A stretch of 64,000 nucleotides of DNA from Nocardioides mangrovi (GCF_020073815.1 NZ_JAIQZJ010000008.1:62001-126000); one strand, 5' to 3'; shown: positions 25,158-35,883, counted from the first letter of the stretch. Notes: generated from the letters alone by a model not told the origin. Numbers and translations: made by a program.

Positions 25158-25870
25158 ATGACCACCGACCGCCCCGGCATCCTGCTCGTCCACGGCGCCG
25201 GCGGAGACCCCGCCGCGTGGCAGGACGTCGAGCCGCTGCTCCAGCAGGCCGGCTTCCGCACCCGCTGTGTGACCAACCCGCTCACCTCGCTCGCCGCCGA
25301 CCTCGCGCACACCACGGCGGAGCTCGACGACCTGGCCGGCCCGTCGGGCCGGGTCGTCGCCGTCGGGCACTCCTACGGCGGGGCCGTGATCACCAACGTC
25401 GGGCGTGACGACCGCGTCGCGGCCCTGGTGTACGTCGCCGCCTTCGCGCCCGACGAGGACGAGTCGATCGACGCCATCTGCGACAGCTACCCACCGGCGG
25501 CGATGTCGCAGTTCCAGGTGATCGGCGAGGACGGCAGCTGGGAGATCGAGGACACCGAGGAGTCGCGCGCGGTCCTGTCGTGGGACCACACCCCCGAGCT
25601 CCGCGCCCGGCCGCGCGAGACCCGTGTGTGCAACGAGCTGATCTTCACCGAGCCGACCGGGGTGCCCGGCTGGCGGCTGCGCCCCAGCTGGTACGTCGTC
25701 GCCGCGGACGACCCGGCGATCCCGCCGGTCGCCCAGCGGGGCATGGCGGCCCGCGCCGGTGCGACCACCTCCGAGGTGCCCGGCACCCACATGACGCCCT
25801 GGCTGCACCCCGACCACGTCGCCCGCGTGATCATGGAGGCGGCCGCGGCCGTCGAGGCGGTGACCGCGTG

Positions 25871-25871
<1 letters not shown>
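25158..25871 (+). CDS. Alpha/beta-fold hydrolase
   Basis: A 237-residue hydrolase with LLVHGAGGDPAAW (oxyanion region) near residue 13 and nucleophile elbow VGHSYGG near residue 71. The acid is probably Asp in VVAADDPAIP near residue 187 and the base His in PGTHMTPWLHPDHV near residue 212. It resembles the small esterase group that includes plant methylesterases and similar bacterial proteins. ATG after GAGAGGACC. The final TGA shares its A with the start of the cyclase gene. It probably cleaves an ester in the same pathway. Confidence 0.84.
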
Positions 25872-26506
<635 letters not shown>

Positions 26507-26670
26507 ACGGTGAGTGGTGCCGGGGACGGTGCGCGGGGGAGGGCGTGCGTGTAACGAGATTGTGCGCCGCGGGGCAGCGCCGCTGTAACACGCGCCGGGC
26601 TGAATCGTGCCCACTATCTGTCGAGTGATCGAAAGTCGCTCGCGCCCCGCGCACCTCTCCAGGAGCACCC

Positions 26671-28170
26671 ATGATCATCACCGGTGTCGCGCTGACCGTC
26701 CTGGTCGTGCTGGTGGTCGGCATCGCCGTCGCCCGCAAGATCGACGGCGACAGCGCCAACTACCTCGTCGCCGGGCGTCAGCTCGGTGTCCCGCTCGTCG
26801 CGGTCGCGCTCACCACCTCCGCCGTCGACAGCAACGCGACGGTCGGCAACACCGACCTGAGCGCGGCGTACGGCTTCTGGGCGGGCGCGTCGCTGGCGAT
26901 CGGGCTGGCGATCTGCCTGCTCCTGGCCGGCCTCTTCCTCGCCAGGCCGATGAACCGGATGGGGCTCTTCACGCTCGGCGACTTCTTCGCGCGGCGCTAC
27001 AACCGTCCGGTGGAGGTCGTCGCGTCGGTCCTGATGATCTTCGCCTTCACGATCCTGCTGGCCGGCAACCTGGTCGCGATGGGCTTCCTCGTCGAGTACT
27101 TCACCGGGATGTCGTACGACGTCGGCGTCGTCCTCGCCGTGTGCCTGGTGCTCGCCTACACGATCGGCGGGGGTCTCTTCTCCGACGCCTACACGGCGGT
27201 CATCCAGGCGATCATCACCGGCGTCGCGACGATCGTGCTCTTCTGCTGGGTGGCGGGGAAGTACGGCATCGCGATCCCCGACGGGCTCGGTCCCTTCGAC
27301 CTCGGTCAGCTCACCGACTCCTCGCAGGGCGCGCCGATCAACTGGGCCACGCTGGTGTCGTTGGGCATCGGCGACCTGGTCGCCATCGACTTCATGCAGC
27401 GGATCTTCGCGGCCAGGACGCCGGAGATCGCGCGGCGGGCGTGCTTCGTCGGCGCCGGGGCCACGGCGATCGTGGGTGTGCTCTGGTCGCTGATCGCCCT
27501 GACGTCGGTGGCCAAGCTCGGCCTGGCCTCCGACCCCGCCCCGATCATCTACCAGCTGCTCGACGAGCACGCGCCCACGATGCTCGCGGTCCTCTCGCTC
27601 TCCGGCATCGTGGCCGCGTCCTTCTCGACCGCCTCGGGCGCGATCCTCGCCACGTCGGCGGTGGCGGTGCGCAACATCGCGGGCGTCCGCCGGGACGTCG
27701 AGCCGGGTCACCACGACCCGCTGCTGCGCTGGACCCGGGTGGCGATGATCCCGGTCGTGGTCGTGGGCATCGTCTTCGCGATCCGGGTGAGCCAGACGGG
27801 CATCCTGCTGACGCTCGCCTTCGACCTGATGCTCGCGTGCCTCGCGGCGCCGTTCCTGATCGGGCTGTTCTGGAAGCGTGCCACCTCGACCGCGGCCCTG
27901 GTCGGCGCGGGTGTCGGCCTGGTCGTCCGGCTGGTGCTGCTCGCCCTCACCCCGACCCTGTACGGCGTCCCGAACGACCTCTTCCACGTCGACAACGACC
28001 TGGTCGGGGCCGGCTTCGACGGGTGGGCGACGCTGGTCTCGGCGGCCGCCGGGACCGCGGCGTTCGTGCTGACCGCGCTGGTGACGCGTCCGCATGCCGA
28101 CGAGGAGCCCGAGCTGCGGCTGGCCGACCGGACGCTCCCCGAGGAGCCGGAGCTCGCGCCGGCCGGGTGA
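26671..28170 (+). CDS. Sodium:solute symporter (SSS family)
   Basis: A 499-residue integral membrane protein with about 13 hydrophobic helices, of the sodium/proline-pantothenate symporter type. Typical features: VAGRQLGVPLVAVALTTSAVDS near residue 30, FTLGDFFARRYNRP near residue 100 and SGIVAASFSTASGAILATS near residue 311. The C-terminus is a short Glu-rich tail. ATG with AGGAG upstream. It lies just past the island and lacks its operator, so whether it imports the same substrate is open. The MarR gene converges from downstream with only a 1-nt gap between stop codons. Confidence 0.85.
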   Translation: MIITGVALTVLVVLVVGIAVARKIDGDSANYLVAGRQLGVPLVAVALTTSAVDSNATVGNTDLSAAYGFWAGASLAIGLAICLLLAGLFLARPMNRMGLFTLGDFFARRYNRPVEVVASVLMIFAFTILLAGNLVAMGFLVEYFTGMSYDVGVVLAVCLVLAYTIGGGLFSDAYTAVIQAIITGVATIVLFCWVAGKYGIAIPDGLGPFDLGQLTDSSQGAPINWATLVSLGIGDLVAIDFMQRIFAARTPEIARRACFVGAGATAIVGVLWSLIALTSVAKLGLASDPAPIIYQLLDEHAPTMLAVLSLSGIVAASFSTASGAILATSAVAVRNIAGVRRDVEPGHHDPLLRWTRVAMIPVVVVGIVFAIRVSQTGILLTLAFDLMLACLAAPFLIGLFWKRATSTAALVGAGVGLVVRLVLLALTPTLYGVPNDLFHVDNDLVGAGFDGWATLVSAAAGTAAFVLTALVTRPHADEEPELRLADRTLPEEPELAPAG

Positions 28171-28171
28171 A

Positions 28172-29059
28172 TCAGGGCGCGGTGACGAAGCGCTGCAGGA
28201 GCAGGACGAGACGCCGCGCCTGGGCGGCGTCGATGCCGCCGAGGCGCTCGGCGGCGGTCGACTCGGCGATCCGCGTCGCCTCGGCGAGCACCTCGCCGGC
28301 CTCGGGCTGCACCAGGTGGAGGACCTGGGTCCGTCGGTCCGTCTCCAGGCGGCGCCGCTCGACCAGCCCGCGGGCCTCGAGGTCGTCGACCATCTGGACG
28401 ACGCTCGCACCGCTCACGCCGAGCTGACGGCCGAGCTCGGCCTGCGGCACCGGGCCGAGTGAGGTGAGCGTGGTCAGCACGCCGAAGTGGCGCGGCTCGA
28501 TGCGCAGGGCCTCGAGCGCCGCGGCGTACGCACGGTGCATCCGCTGGTGGGCCCGGGTGATCAGGAAGCCGAGGCTCTCGAGCAGCGGCTCGGGAGTGTC
28601 CGGCGACAGCTCGCCCGCGACGATCCCGAGCAGCAGCCGGCGCAGGTCCTCGCGCTCGGCGGGGGTGAAGCCGGCGGTCAGCGCGTCCTCGAGGTCCTCG
28701 GCGTGCCGGCGCCAGCCGCGCGCGGCGGCGGCACCCTCGGGCGTCCGGGTCAGCGCGTAGGAGCGGCGGTCGTCGGGGTTGCGGACGCGCTCGACCAGGC
28801 GCTGCTCGGTGAGGTCGGCGGCGACCCGGACCATCGTGGTGCGGCTGACGTCGACCATCGCCGCGATCGCCTGCTGCGAGCGGGTGGCCCCGCCGGCCAG
28901 GGCGAGGAGGGCGGCGTACGCGTGGATGTCGACGCCGGCCGGCAGCCGGGTGCCGAGCTCGGCGGTGACCCGGGCGGCGGCCCGCCAGAGCAGGTGTCCC
29001 GGCGCGTCGGCGAGCGCCGGGAGGAGCTCACGGCTCGTGGTCGGCTCGGGCAACCCCAC
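28172..29059 (-). CDS. Tandem double-MarR-domain regulator
   Basis: A 295-residue protein containing two consecutive MarR winged-helix domains. The first has QQAIAAMVDVSRTTMVRVAA near residue 60 with the wing NPDDRRSYALT. The second has QAELGRQLGVSGASVVQMVD near residue 215 with the wing LETDRRTQVLHL. MarR proteins normally dimerise from single-domain chains, so this chain may act as a covalent dimer. GTG at 29059 follows AGGAG. It diverges from the MFS transporter gene, and two related imperfect palindromes lie between them. It probably represses the exporter and itself and responds to a transported compound. Confidence 0.82.
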   Translation of the reverse strand: MGLPEPTTSRELLPALADAPGHLLWRAAARVTAELGTRLPAGVDIHAYAALLALAGGATRSQQAIAAMVDVSRTTMVRVAADLTEQRLVERVRNPDDRRSYALTRTPEGAAAARGWRRHAEDLEDALTAGFTPAEREDLRRLLLGIVAGELSPDTPEPLLESLGFLITRAHQRMHRAYAAALEALRIEPRHFGVLTTLTSLGPVPQAELGRQLGVSGASVVQMVDDLEARGLVERRRLETDRRTQVLHLVQPEAGEVLAEATRIAESTAAERLGGIDAAQARRLVLLLQRFVTAP

Positions 29060-29072
29060 CGTTCGGCTCCTG

Positions 29073-29142
29073 ATCGTTAGGCACTTGACGAATCTCCCGA
29101 CCAGCGTATCGTACTGCAGGTAATCGTTTAGTCCTTGATGAT
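29073..29142. promoter_or_regulatory. MarR-type operators and exporter promoter
   Basis: Two related 20-bp imperfect palindromes, ATCGTTAGGCACTTGACGAA (29073-29092) and ATCGTTTAGTCCTTGATGAT (29123-29142), are 50 bp apart, about five helix turns. A promoter for the MFS gene, TTGACG (29085-29090) and TATCGT (29107-29112) with 16 bp spacing, is overlapped by the first copy. The second lies between the start site and the gene. Confidence 0.6.
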
Positions 29143-29155
29143 TTGGTGGTTGATG

Positions 29156-30739
29156 ATGGCCGAGACGACGACGCCCGTACCGGGCACCGACCGGGGCAGG
29201 TGGTGGACCCTCGTGGCCGTCTGCACCGGTGTGTTCATGCTGCTGCTCGACGTCACGATCGTGAACGTCGCCCTCCCCGACATCCAGAGCGACCTCGACG
29301 CCTCGCTGTCCGACCTCCAGTGGGTCATCGACGCCTACGCGCTCAGCCTCGCGGCCCTGCTGCTCACCGCCGGGTCGTTGGCCGACCTCTACGGACGCCG
29401 CCGGGTGTTCGTGATCGGCACCGTCCTCTTCACCCTCGGCTCGGTCCTCTGCGGCGCCGCGCCGAGCATCGGCTTCCTCACCTACGCGCGGGCCGCGCAG
29501 GGGATCGGCGGCGCGGCCATGTTCGCGACCGCCCTCGCGATCCTCGGGACGGCGTACACCGGTCGCGACCGCGGCGTCGCGTTCGGCGCCTTCGGGGCGA
29601 CCACCGGTGTCGCCGTGGCGATCGGCCCGGTGCTCGGCGGCGTGCTCGTCAGCGGTCTGTCGTGGCGGTGGATCTTCTTCGTCAACCTCCCGATCTGCCT
29701 GGTCGCGCTCGCCATCACCCTCCGCAAGGTCCGCGAGTCGCACGACCCGCGCGCGGGCCGGCCGGACTGGATCGGCTTCGTCACCTTCACGATCGGCCTC
29801 GGCGCGATGGTCTACGGCCTGATCGAGGCCGGCCGCACCAGCTGGGGCGACTCGACGGTCGTCTGGTCGTTCGTCGTCGCGGCCGTGCTGCTCGCGGCGT
29901 TCGTCGTCGCGCAGCTGGTGCAGGAGCACCCGATGTTCGACCTCGGGCTGCTGCGCAAGCCGACCTTCACTGGCGGCCTGATCGCGGCGTTCGGCATCTC
30001 CGCGTCGATCTTCTCGCTCCTGACCTACCTGGTGATCTACCTCCAGAACGTGCTCGGCTACTCCGCCGTCCAGACGGGCGTGCGGGTGCTCTTCCTCTCT
30101 GCGGCGGTCTTCGTCACCTCCGCGATCGCGGGTCGGCTGACCGAGCACGTCTCGCCGCGGTGGCTGATCGGCCCGGGCTTCCTGATCCTCGGCGTCGGCC
30201 TGCTCCTGATGATCGGCATCGACACCGACTCGTCGTGGACCCACCTGATCCCGGGCCTGATCGTCGGAGGTGTCGGGGTCGGCCTGATCAACCCGCCGCT
30301 CGCCTCGACCGCCGTCGGCGTCGTCACCCCCGACCGGGCCGGCATGGCCTCGGGCGTGAACTCGACCTTCCGCCAGGTCGGCATCGCCACCGGCATCGCG
30401 ACCCTCGGCACGATCTTCAGCCACCAGGTCGCCGACGCCATCACCTCCGGCCTGGCCGGTACGCCGGCGGCCGCCCAGTCCGACCGCATCTCCGAGGCCG
30501 TCACCGGCGGCCAGGTCGACGCCGTCCTCCAGGCCGCGCCCGCCGACGTTCGACCCGAGATCGCCCAGGTCGCCGTGTCGTCCTTCGTCGACGCGCTCAA
30601 CCACATCGGCCTGGTGGCGGCCTGCATCGCCTTCGCCTCGGGCGTGCTGTGCCTGGTGCTGATCCGGGACAAGGACTTCATCCGCCACGGCGCCCCGGCG
30701 CCGGCCGCCGTCCCGGCCGCCGAGGACGCCCCCGTCTGA
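29156..30739 (+). CDS. MFS drug exporter, DHA2/EmrB-QacA type
   Basis: A 527-residue transporter with about 14 hydrophobic helices. Early motif LLDVTIVNVALPDIQ near residue 26 and YGRRRVFVIG near residue 78 are typical of the 14-TM multidrug resistance group, as is the late GMASGVNSTFRQVG near residue 397. ATG at 29156 or 29153; only weak GGTGG lies upstream. Divergent from the double-MarR regulator, the classic layout of a ligand-induced efflux pump. It is followed by a strong bidirectional terminator. Confidence 0.88.
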   Translation: MAETTTPVPGTDRGRWWTLVAVCTGVFMLLLDVTIVNVALPDIQSDLDASLSDLQWVIDAYALSLAALLLTAGSLADLYGRRRVFVIGTVLFTLGSVLCGAAPSIGFLTYARAAQGIGGAAMFATALAILGTAYTGRDRGVAFGAFGATTGVAVAIGPVLGGVLVSGLSWRWIFFVNLPICLVALAITLRKVRESHDPRAGRPDWIGFVTFTIGLGAMVYGLIEAGRTSWGDSTVVWSFVVAAVLLAAFVVAQLVQEHPMFDLGLLRKPTFTGGLIAAFGISASIFSLLTYLVIYLQNVLGYSAVQTGVRVLFLSAAVFVTSAIAGRLTEHVSPRWLIGPGFLILGVGLLLMIGIDTDSSWTHLIPGLIVGGVGVGLINPPLASTAVGVVTPDRAGMASGVNSTFRQVGIATGIATLGTIFSHQVADAITSGLAGTPAAAQSDRISEAVTGGQVDAVLQAAPADVRPEIAQVAVSSFVDALNHIGLVAACIAFASGVLCLVLIRDKDFIRHGAPAPAAVPAAEDAPV

Positions 30740-30770
30740 GGACGCCCCGTCTGAGGGGGTCGTCAGCCAG

Positions 30771-30836
30771 AACCCGCCGACACGCCGTCGATCGAGCGGC
30801 GTGTCGGCGGGTTTCCCCGGGCGGCCGGGGAAACCC
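30771..30836. terminator. Two overlapping perfect hairpins (bidirectional terminator)
   Basis: Hairpin 1 has a perfect 17-bp stem (30771-30787 with 30797-30813, 9-nt loop). Hairpin 2 has a perfect 12-bp stem (30809-30820 with 30825-30836, loop GCGG). They share GGGTT, so only one can form fully at a time. They lie between the converging MFS and kinase genes; no U-tract is present. Confidence 0.7.
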
Positions 30837-30846
30837 GCCCCAGAGC

Positions 30847-32418
30847 CTAGCGCGGCACCCGCACCAGCAGGCGGCCGTGGATGCAGGTCATCCGCAGCTC
30901 CTTGCCGGGGCCGATGGAGTCGCCGTCCAGCTGGCGGGGGGTGTCGGCGGCGGCGCGGACCACGATGGTGTGACCGGTCATCCGGTTGACCAGCTCGTCG
31001 GTCCGCGGCCGACGCGCCAGCACCCGGTAGGCGAGCGGGATCCAGGACAGGAACTTCCGCGGGTGCAGCATCACCACGTCGAGGACGCCGTCGTCGATGG
31101 CGGCGTCGGGAAGCAGCGGCATGCCGGCCTGGAGGTAGCCCACGTTCCCGACCACGATGGTCCGGGCTCGGTGCTTGGTGAAGTCGCCGCCGTCGACGGA
31201 GACCTCGACCTTCACCGCCGGGAACATCAGCGACTTGAGCGCGGAGAGCACGTAGGCGAGCCAGCCGACCCGCTTCTTGATGTCCTCGTTGACGCCCTCC
31301 ATGATCGCGGCGTCGAAGCCCATGCCGGCCATCACCATGAAGTGGGTGTCCTCGAAGCCGTCGCCGCTCACCTCGACGAGGTCGATCGCCCGGTCCTGGC
31401 CGTTCAGGGCGACGTCGATCGCGGCCCGCAGGTAGAGCGGGATGTCCAGGTTGCGGGCCAGCAGGTTGCCGGTGCCGGCGGGGATGATCCCGACCGGGAT
31501 GCCGGTGCCGGCGAGCTCCGCGCAGACCTCCCGGACGGTGCCGTCGCCGCCGCAGACGAGCACCAGGTCGGCCCCGGACACCGAGGCCGCCTCGGCCATG
31601 CCGGTGCCGGGGTCCTCGACGGTCGTGTAGTGCCACGACGGCGTGGACCAGCCCGACTCCGTGGCCAGCGCCGTCACGATGGTCTTGAACTGGTCGACGT
31701 CCTCGACCTTGATCGGGTTGAGCACGACCGCCAGCTGCTTCTCCGAGACGTAGACCTCGGGCAGCGGTGAGATCGAGGCCGCGTGGCTGTGCGGCAACGG
31801 GTTGTAGACGGCGATGCCGAGCAGCACGAAGCCGATCCCGAGCAGCACCCCGCCGGCCACGTCGGAGGGGTAGTGACGGCCGAGCAGCACCCGGTCGAGC
31901 CCGACCACCACGACGACCAGGACGACCGCGGCGTACGCGAGCTGTCGCATGCTGCGCTTGCGCACCAGCATCGAGACCAGCACCACGACGATGCCGCCGA
32001 GAGCGGTCGCCCCGGACGCGTGGCCCGACGGGAACGCGTTGTTGTGGAGGACCGCCTCGAGGTTCTGCCACGGCGGCCGGTCGCGGCCGACCGCGAGCTT
32101 GACGAGGGTGGTCGCGAGCGCCGTCGCGACCATGACGCCCACGGTGTAGAACGCCGCCCGCCGGTGCTTGCGGAGGAGGAGCGCCGCGATCACGACGGTG
32201 TACGCCGTCATCGCCCACGTGCCGAACGCGATCTCGACCGCGCGGAGCACGTGGTGGAGCCACTGCTGGTCGGTCGCCCACGCCTCCGAGGACTGGCCGC
32301 GGTTGTCGAGGTCGACCAGCGGTCCCCAGTCCTGGACGACCGCGAGCGTGAGCAGCCCGAACGCCACGAAGAAGACGGCGGACCAGGCGAGCACGATGGC
32401 GCGAGGTCGGTCGAGCAT
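30847..32418 (-). CDS. PAP2 phosphatase fused to diacylglycerol-kinase-family domain
   Basis: A 523-residue two-domain protein. The N-terminal membrane PAP2 phosphatase (about residues 1-215) has the three motifs [19 protein letters not shown] and [11 protein letters not shown]. The C-terminal lipid-kinase domain has [11 protein letters not shown] near residue 275, [13 protein letters not shown] near residue 300 and the GMGFDAAIM segment. Such fusions are known in actinobacteria and probably act on phosphatidate/diacylglycerol or undecaprenyl-type lipids at the membrane. ATG at 32418; on the minus strand CATACT lies 7 nt upstream, consistent with leaderless transcription. Divergent from serS. 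Confidence 0.85.
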   Translation of the reverse strand: MLDRPRAIVLAWSAVFFVAFGLLTLAVVQDWGPLVDLDNRGQSSEAWATDQQWLHHVLRAVEIAFGTWAMTAYTVVIAALLLRKHRRAAFYTVGVMVATALATTLVKLAVGRDRPPWQNLEAVLHNNAFPSGHASGATALGGIVVVLVSMLVRKRSMRQLAYAAVVLVVVVVGLDRVLLGRHYPSDVAGGVLLGIGFVLLGIAVYNPLPHSHAASISPLPEVYVSEKQLAVVLNPIKVEDVDQFKTIVTALATESGWSTPSWHYTTVEDPGTGMAEAASVSGADLVLVCGGDGTVREVCAELAGTGIPVGIIPAGTGNLLARNLDIPLYLRAAIDVALNGQDRAIDLVEVSGDGFEDTHFMVMAGMGFDAAIMEGVNEDIKKRVGWLAYVLSALKSLMFPAVKVEVSVDGGDFTKHRARTIVVGNVGYLQAGMPLLPDAAIDDGVLDVVMLHPRKFLSWIPLAYRVLARRPRTDELVNRMTGHTIVVRAAADTPRQLDGDSIGPGKELRMTCIHGRLLVRVPR

Positions 32419-32471
32419 GGTCGGAAGTATGCCCGGAGCTATCTGAGAGGCGTCGCCCGCGCCGCCCCGGA

Positions 32472-32484
32472 TAACCTTGCCGGC
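32472..32484 (+). promoter_or_regulatory. Leaderless promoter of serS
   Basis: TAACCT (32472-32477) is followed by exactly 7 nt and the ATG at 32485. No ribosome-binding site is present. Confidence 0.6.
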
Positions 32485-33774
32485 ATGATCGACCCGCGCA
32501 TCCTCCGTGACGACCCCGACCGCGTGCGAGCCGCCCAGGCCAAGCGCGGTCTGTCCGACGAGGTCGTGGACCGCGCGCTGTCCGCCGACCAGGCGCGGCG
32601 TACGGCGATCGCGTCGTTCGAGGAGCGGCGGGCCGAGCAGAAGCAGCTCGGCAAGCAGGTCGCCCAGGCCCAGGGCGAGGAGAAGCAGGAGCTGCTCGCC
32701 CGCACCAGGGCGCTGGCCGCCGAGGTCAAGGAGCTCGAGGCCGCGCAGGGCGAGGCCGAGGCCGCCTGGCAGGACGCCATCATGAGCATCCCCAACCTCG
32801 CCGCCGACGAGACGCCGGCCGGCGGCGAGGACGACTTCGTGGTCCTCGAGACCGTCGGCACCCCGCGCGACTTCGCCGCCGAGGGCTTCGAGCCGCGCGA
32901 CCACATCGAGCTCGGCCGGATGCTCGGCGCGATCGACCTCGACCGGGGCGCCAAGGTCTCGGGGTCGCGCTTCTACTTCCTCACCGGCGTCGGCGCCGAG
33001 CTGGAGCTCGCGCTGGTCAACCTCGCGATGGAGCAGGCCCGCGAGGTCGGCTTCACCCAGGTCATCGCCCCGTCGATGGTCAAGCCGCGCGCGATGGACG
33101 GCACCGGCTTCCTCGGCCAGGCCGCCGACGACGTCTACCGCATCGAGGGCCAGGACATGTATCTCGTCGGGACCTCGGAGGTCCCGATGGCGGCATACCA
33201 CTCGGACGAGATCCTCGACGGCGGCTCGCTGCCGCTGCGCTACGCCGCGTTCAGCCCCTGCTTCCGCAAGGAGGCCGGCTCGCACGGCAAGGACACCAAG
33301 GGCATCATCCGGGTGCACTGGTTCGACAAGGTCGAGATGTTCGTCTACACCACGACCGAGGAGTCGTACGCCGAGCACCAGCGGCTGCTGGAGTGGGAGA
33401 AGCAGTTCCTCGACAAGCTCGAGCTGGCCTACCAGGTCATCGACGTGGCCGCGGGCGACCTCGGCCTCTCGGCGATCCGGAAGTTCGACTGCGAGGCGTG
33501 GATCCCGACGCAGGGCAAGTACCGCGAGCTCACCTCGACCTCCAACTGCACCGAGTTCCAGACCCGCCGGCTCGACACCCGCGGCCGGTTCCAGGCCCCT
33601 GAGGGTGGGCAGAGCGTGAAGCCGATCTCGACCCTCAACGGCACCCTCTGCGCGATGACCCGCACCATCGTGGCGATCCTCGAGACCCACCAGCAGGCCG
33701 ACGGCTCGGTCCGGGTGCCGAAGGCCCTCCAGAAGTGGATGGGTCGCGAGGTCCTGGAGCCGATCGCCCCGTGA
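32485..33774 (+). CDS. serS: Seryl-tRNA synthetase
   Basis: A 429-residue class II synthetase that charges tRNA-Ser. The N-terminal coiled-coil arm (about residues 30-100, Glu/Lys/Arg-rich) contacts the tRNA. Catalytic motifs are visible: motif 2 as [20 protein letters not shown] near residue 255 and motif 3 as [12 protein letters not shown] near residue 380; [13 protein letters not shown] is also typical. Length matches the family. Two tRNA-Ser genes lie about 9 kb downstream (41455-41539 and 42635-42728). Leaderless start; stop overlaps the next gene's GTG. Confidence 0.97.
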   Translation: MIDPRILRDDPDRVRAAQAKRGLSDEVVDRALSADQARRTAIASFEERRAEQKQLGKQVAQAQGEEKQELLARTRALAAEVKELEAAQGEAEAAWQDAIMSIPNLAADETPAGGEDDFVVLETVGTPRDFAAEGFEPRDHIELGRMLGAIDLDRGAKVSGSRFYFLTGVGAELELALVNLAMEQAREVGFTQVIAPSMVKPRAMDGTGFLGQAADDVYRIEGQDMYLVGTSEVPMAAYHSDEILDGGSLPLRYAAFSPCFRKEAGSHGKDTKGIIRVHWFDKVEMFVYTTTEESYAEHQRLLEWEKQFLDKLELAYQVIDVAAGDLGLSAIRKFDCEAWIPTQGKYRELTSTSNCTEFQTRRLDTRGRFQAPEGGQSVKPISTLNGTLCAMTRTIVAILETHQQADGSVRVPKALQKWMGREVLEPIAP

Positions 33775-34595
33775 CCTGGACGCCGCGGCTCGTCGCCCTC
33801 GACATCGACGGCACGATCCTCAAGTGGGTCGAGGGCGCCGGGATGACCCACGAGGAGGTCGCGCCGGCGGTCCAGGACGCCGTACGCCGGGCCGTCGCCG
33901 CCGGCGCCCACGTGGTGCTCGCCAGCGGCCGGTCGCCGCACGGCATGACCCGGGTGGCCGACCTGCTCGAGCTCCACGAGGAGGGCCGTGAGCGCCTCTG
34001 GATCGTGGCGTCCAACGGCGCGGTCGTCTTCCGCTACCCGCCCGTCGAGGTCGTCCACGAGGAGACCTTCGACGCCCGGCCCGCCGTCGAGGCGATCCTG
34101 GAGCGGCAGCCGACGGCGATCGTGGCCGTCGAGGACCGCGGCGTCGGCTACCGCGTGAGCCGCGCCTTCCCGGAGGGTGAGCTCTCCGGCGACATGATCG
34201 TCACGGAGGTCGAGGACCTCCTCTCCGCCGAGGTCAGCCGCGTGATCATCCGCGACCCGGAGGCGACCGCCGACGAGTTCGTCGCCCTCGCCGAGGAGCT
34301 CGGCCTGCACGGCACCAACTACGTGGTCGGGTGGACGGCCTGGCTCGACCTGGCCCCGGTGGGGGTCTCGAAGGCGTCCGGGCTCGACCACGTCGCACAG
34401 GCGCTCGGCATCGACCCCGCGGACGCGCTCGCCGTCGGCGACGGCCGCAACGACCTCGAGATGTTCGAGTGGGCCGGCCGCTCCGTGGCGATGGGTCAGG
34501 CGATCCAGGAGGTCCTGGACGCCGCCGACGCGGTCACCGGCAGCGTCTACGAGGACGGGCTCGCCACCGAGCTCTCGCAGTGGTTCCCGGCGTGA
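33771..34595 (+). CDS. HAD-superfamily phosphatase, Cof-type (IIB)
   Basis: A 274-residue haloacid-dehalogenase-fold hydrolase. Motif I is ALDIDGTIL (Asp nucleophile), motif II VLASGR, motif III near [10 protein letters not shown], and motif [13 protein letters not shown] near residue 222. Such proteins dephosphorylate small phosphorylated metabolites. GTG overlaps the serS stop, so it is co-translated; the next gene likewise overlaps by GTGA. The specific substrate is unknown. Confidence 0.88.
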   Translation: MTWTPRLVALDIDGTILKWVEGAGMTHEEVAPAVQDAVRRAVAAGAHVVLASGRSPHGMTRVADLLELHEEGRERLWIVASNGAVVFRYPPVEVVHEETFDARPAVEAILERQPTAIVAVEDRGVGYRVSRAFPEGELSGDMIVTEVEDLLSAEVSRVIIRDPEATADEFVALAEELGLHGTNYVVGWTAWLDLAPVGVSKASGLDHVAQALGIDPADALAVGDGRNDLEMFEWAGRSVAMGQAIQEVLDAADAVTGSVYEDGLATELSQWFPA

Positions 34596-35086
34596 GCCAC
34601 CCTCGATCGGCCCTGCCGGTCATGGTGACGACGGAGCGGCTCCGGCTGCCGCTCTGGACCGCCGACGACGTCGCCGCGATCCGGGCCGGCGCCAGCCGCG
34701 AGGGCTGGCACCCCGCCTACCCCCGTCGCGACGACGCGGACGCCGCGACCCTGTGGCGCGAGGGCGACACGTGGGCGCCCCGACACATCGTCCGCGGCGT
34801 GACGGCGCTCGGCTCGATCGGCTTCTTCGGCCCGCCCGAGGAGGCCGCCGACGGCGTCCCGGAGGTCGAGGTCGGCTACGGCCTGGTCGACGAGGCGCAC
34901 GGCTACGGCTTCGCCACCGAGGCGCTCACCGGGCTGCTCGTCGAGACCGACACGGTCGGCGTCCGCGTCCGCGCCAGCGTCGAGCCGACCAACAAGGCCA
35001 GCATCCGGGTGCTCGCCAAGTGCGGCTTCACCGAGCTGCGCGGCGCCAACGAGGACGGCGAGCTGGTCATGGCGCGACCGCTGTGA
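34592..35086 (+). CDS. GNAT-family N-acetyltransferase
   Basis: A 164-residue acetyltransferase of the RimJ/RimL-like GNAT branch. It begins TTERLRLPLWTADDV, continues with VEVGYGLVDEAHGYGFATEAL (acetyl-CoA loop) near residue 88, and ends with EPTNKASIRVLAKCGF near residue 131. GTG start overlaps the HAD stop and its stop overlaps the next HAD gene. It sits between two HAD phosphatases in a coupled serS operon; acceptor unknown. Confidence 0.86.
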   Translation: MSHPRSALPVMVTTERLRLPLWTADDVAAIRAGASREGWHPAYPRRDDADAATLWREGDTWAPRHIVRGVTALGSIGFFGPPEEAADGVPEVEVGYGLVDEAHGYGFATEALTGLLVETDTVGVRVRASVEPTNKASIRVLAKCGFTELRGANEDGELVMARPL

Positions 35087-35874
35087 CCCCTCGACTCGTC
35101 GCGACCGACCTGGACGGCACGCTGGTCCGCAGCGACGGCAGCGTGTCGCCGTACACCGCCGAGGTGCTCGCGCAGGTCGAGGAGGCCGGCGTCCCGGTGG
35201 TGTTCGTGACCGGCCGCCCGCTGCGCTGGACCGAGGAGGTCTTCGAGCACGTCGGCGAGCACGGCCTGGCGGTCGTCTCCAACGGCGCCCTGGTGTGGGA
35301 CGTCGCCCGGCACCGGCCGGCGCTCGAGCGCCCGATCGACCCCGGGCTCGGCCTCGAGATGTGCCGGCTGCTCCGCGAGGCGCTGCCCGGCACGGCGTAC
35401 GCCGTCGAGCACCTGGACGGCATCGGCCTGGAGCCGGAGTTCCTCGAACGGCACGCCGTGCCCGACGGCGCGCGGCGCGCGAGCATCGAGGAGCTCTTCA
35501 CCACCCCCGCGCTCAAGCTGCTCGCCCGGCACGAGGAGCTCGGTCCCCAGGACTTCTGGGACGCCGCGGAGGAGGTGGTCGCCGGTCGTCTCGTTATCAC
35601 CTGGTCCTCGGCCACCTCGCTGCTCGAGATCAGCGCGCCGGGCGTGACCAAGGCGTCCACCCTCGAGCTGCTGTGCGCCGACCTCGGGATCGCGGCCGAG
35701 GAGGTGATGGCCTTCGGCGACATGCCCAACGACCTCCCGATGCTCGCCTGGGCCGGCACGTCGTACGCCATGGCCAACGCCCACCCGACCGTGCTCGAGG
35801 CCGCCACCCACACCGCGCCGTCGAACGACGAGGACGGCGTCGCGCGGGTCCTGGCTGGTGTGTTTTACCAGTGA
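35083..35874 (+). CDS. HAD-superfamily phosphatase, Cof-type (IIB)
   Basis: A 263-residue HAD hydrolase with motif I ATDLDGTLV near residue 6, motif II FVTGR, motif III GVTKASTLELL and motif IV AFGDMPNDLPML near residue 209. It is a paralogue of the phosphatase at 33771-34595, separated from it by the acetyltransferase gene. GTG start overlaps the acetyltransferase stop. Cytoplasmic; substrate not predictable from sequence. Confidence 0.88.
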   Translation: MTPRLVATDLDGTLVRSDGSVSPYTAEVLAQVEEAGVPVVFVTGRPLRWTEEVFEHVGEHGLAVVSNGALVWDVARHRPALERPIDPGLGLEMCRLLREALPGTAYAVEHLDGIGLEPEFLERHAVPDGARRASIEELFTTPALKLLARHEELGPQDFWDAAEEVVAGRLVITWSSATSLLEISAPGVTKASTLELLCADLGIAAEEVMAFGDMPNDLPMLAWAGTSYAMANAHPTVLEAATHTAPSNDEDGVARVLAGVFYQ

Positions 35875-35883
35875 TCTGTTGAG

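Noticed and set aside
28172..32281. A very long minus-strand open frame (about 1369 codons) spanning the exporter region
   Set aside because: Only its 3' part (the double-MarR gene) is real. The rest is antisense to the MFS gene, with Arg/Asp/Gly-rich shadow composition and no domains.
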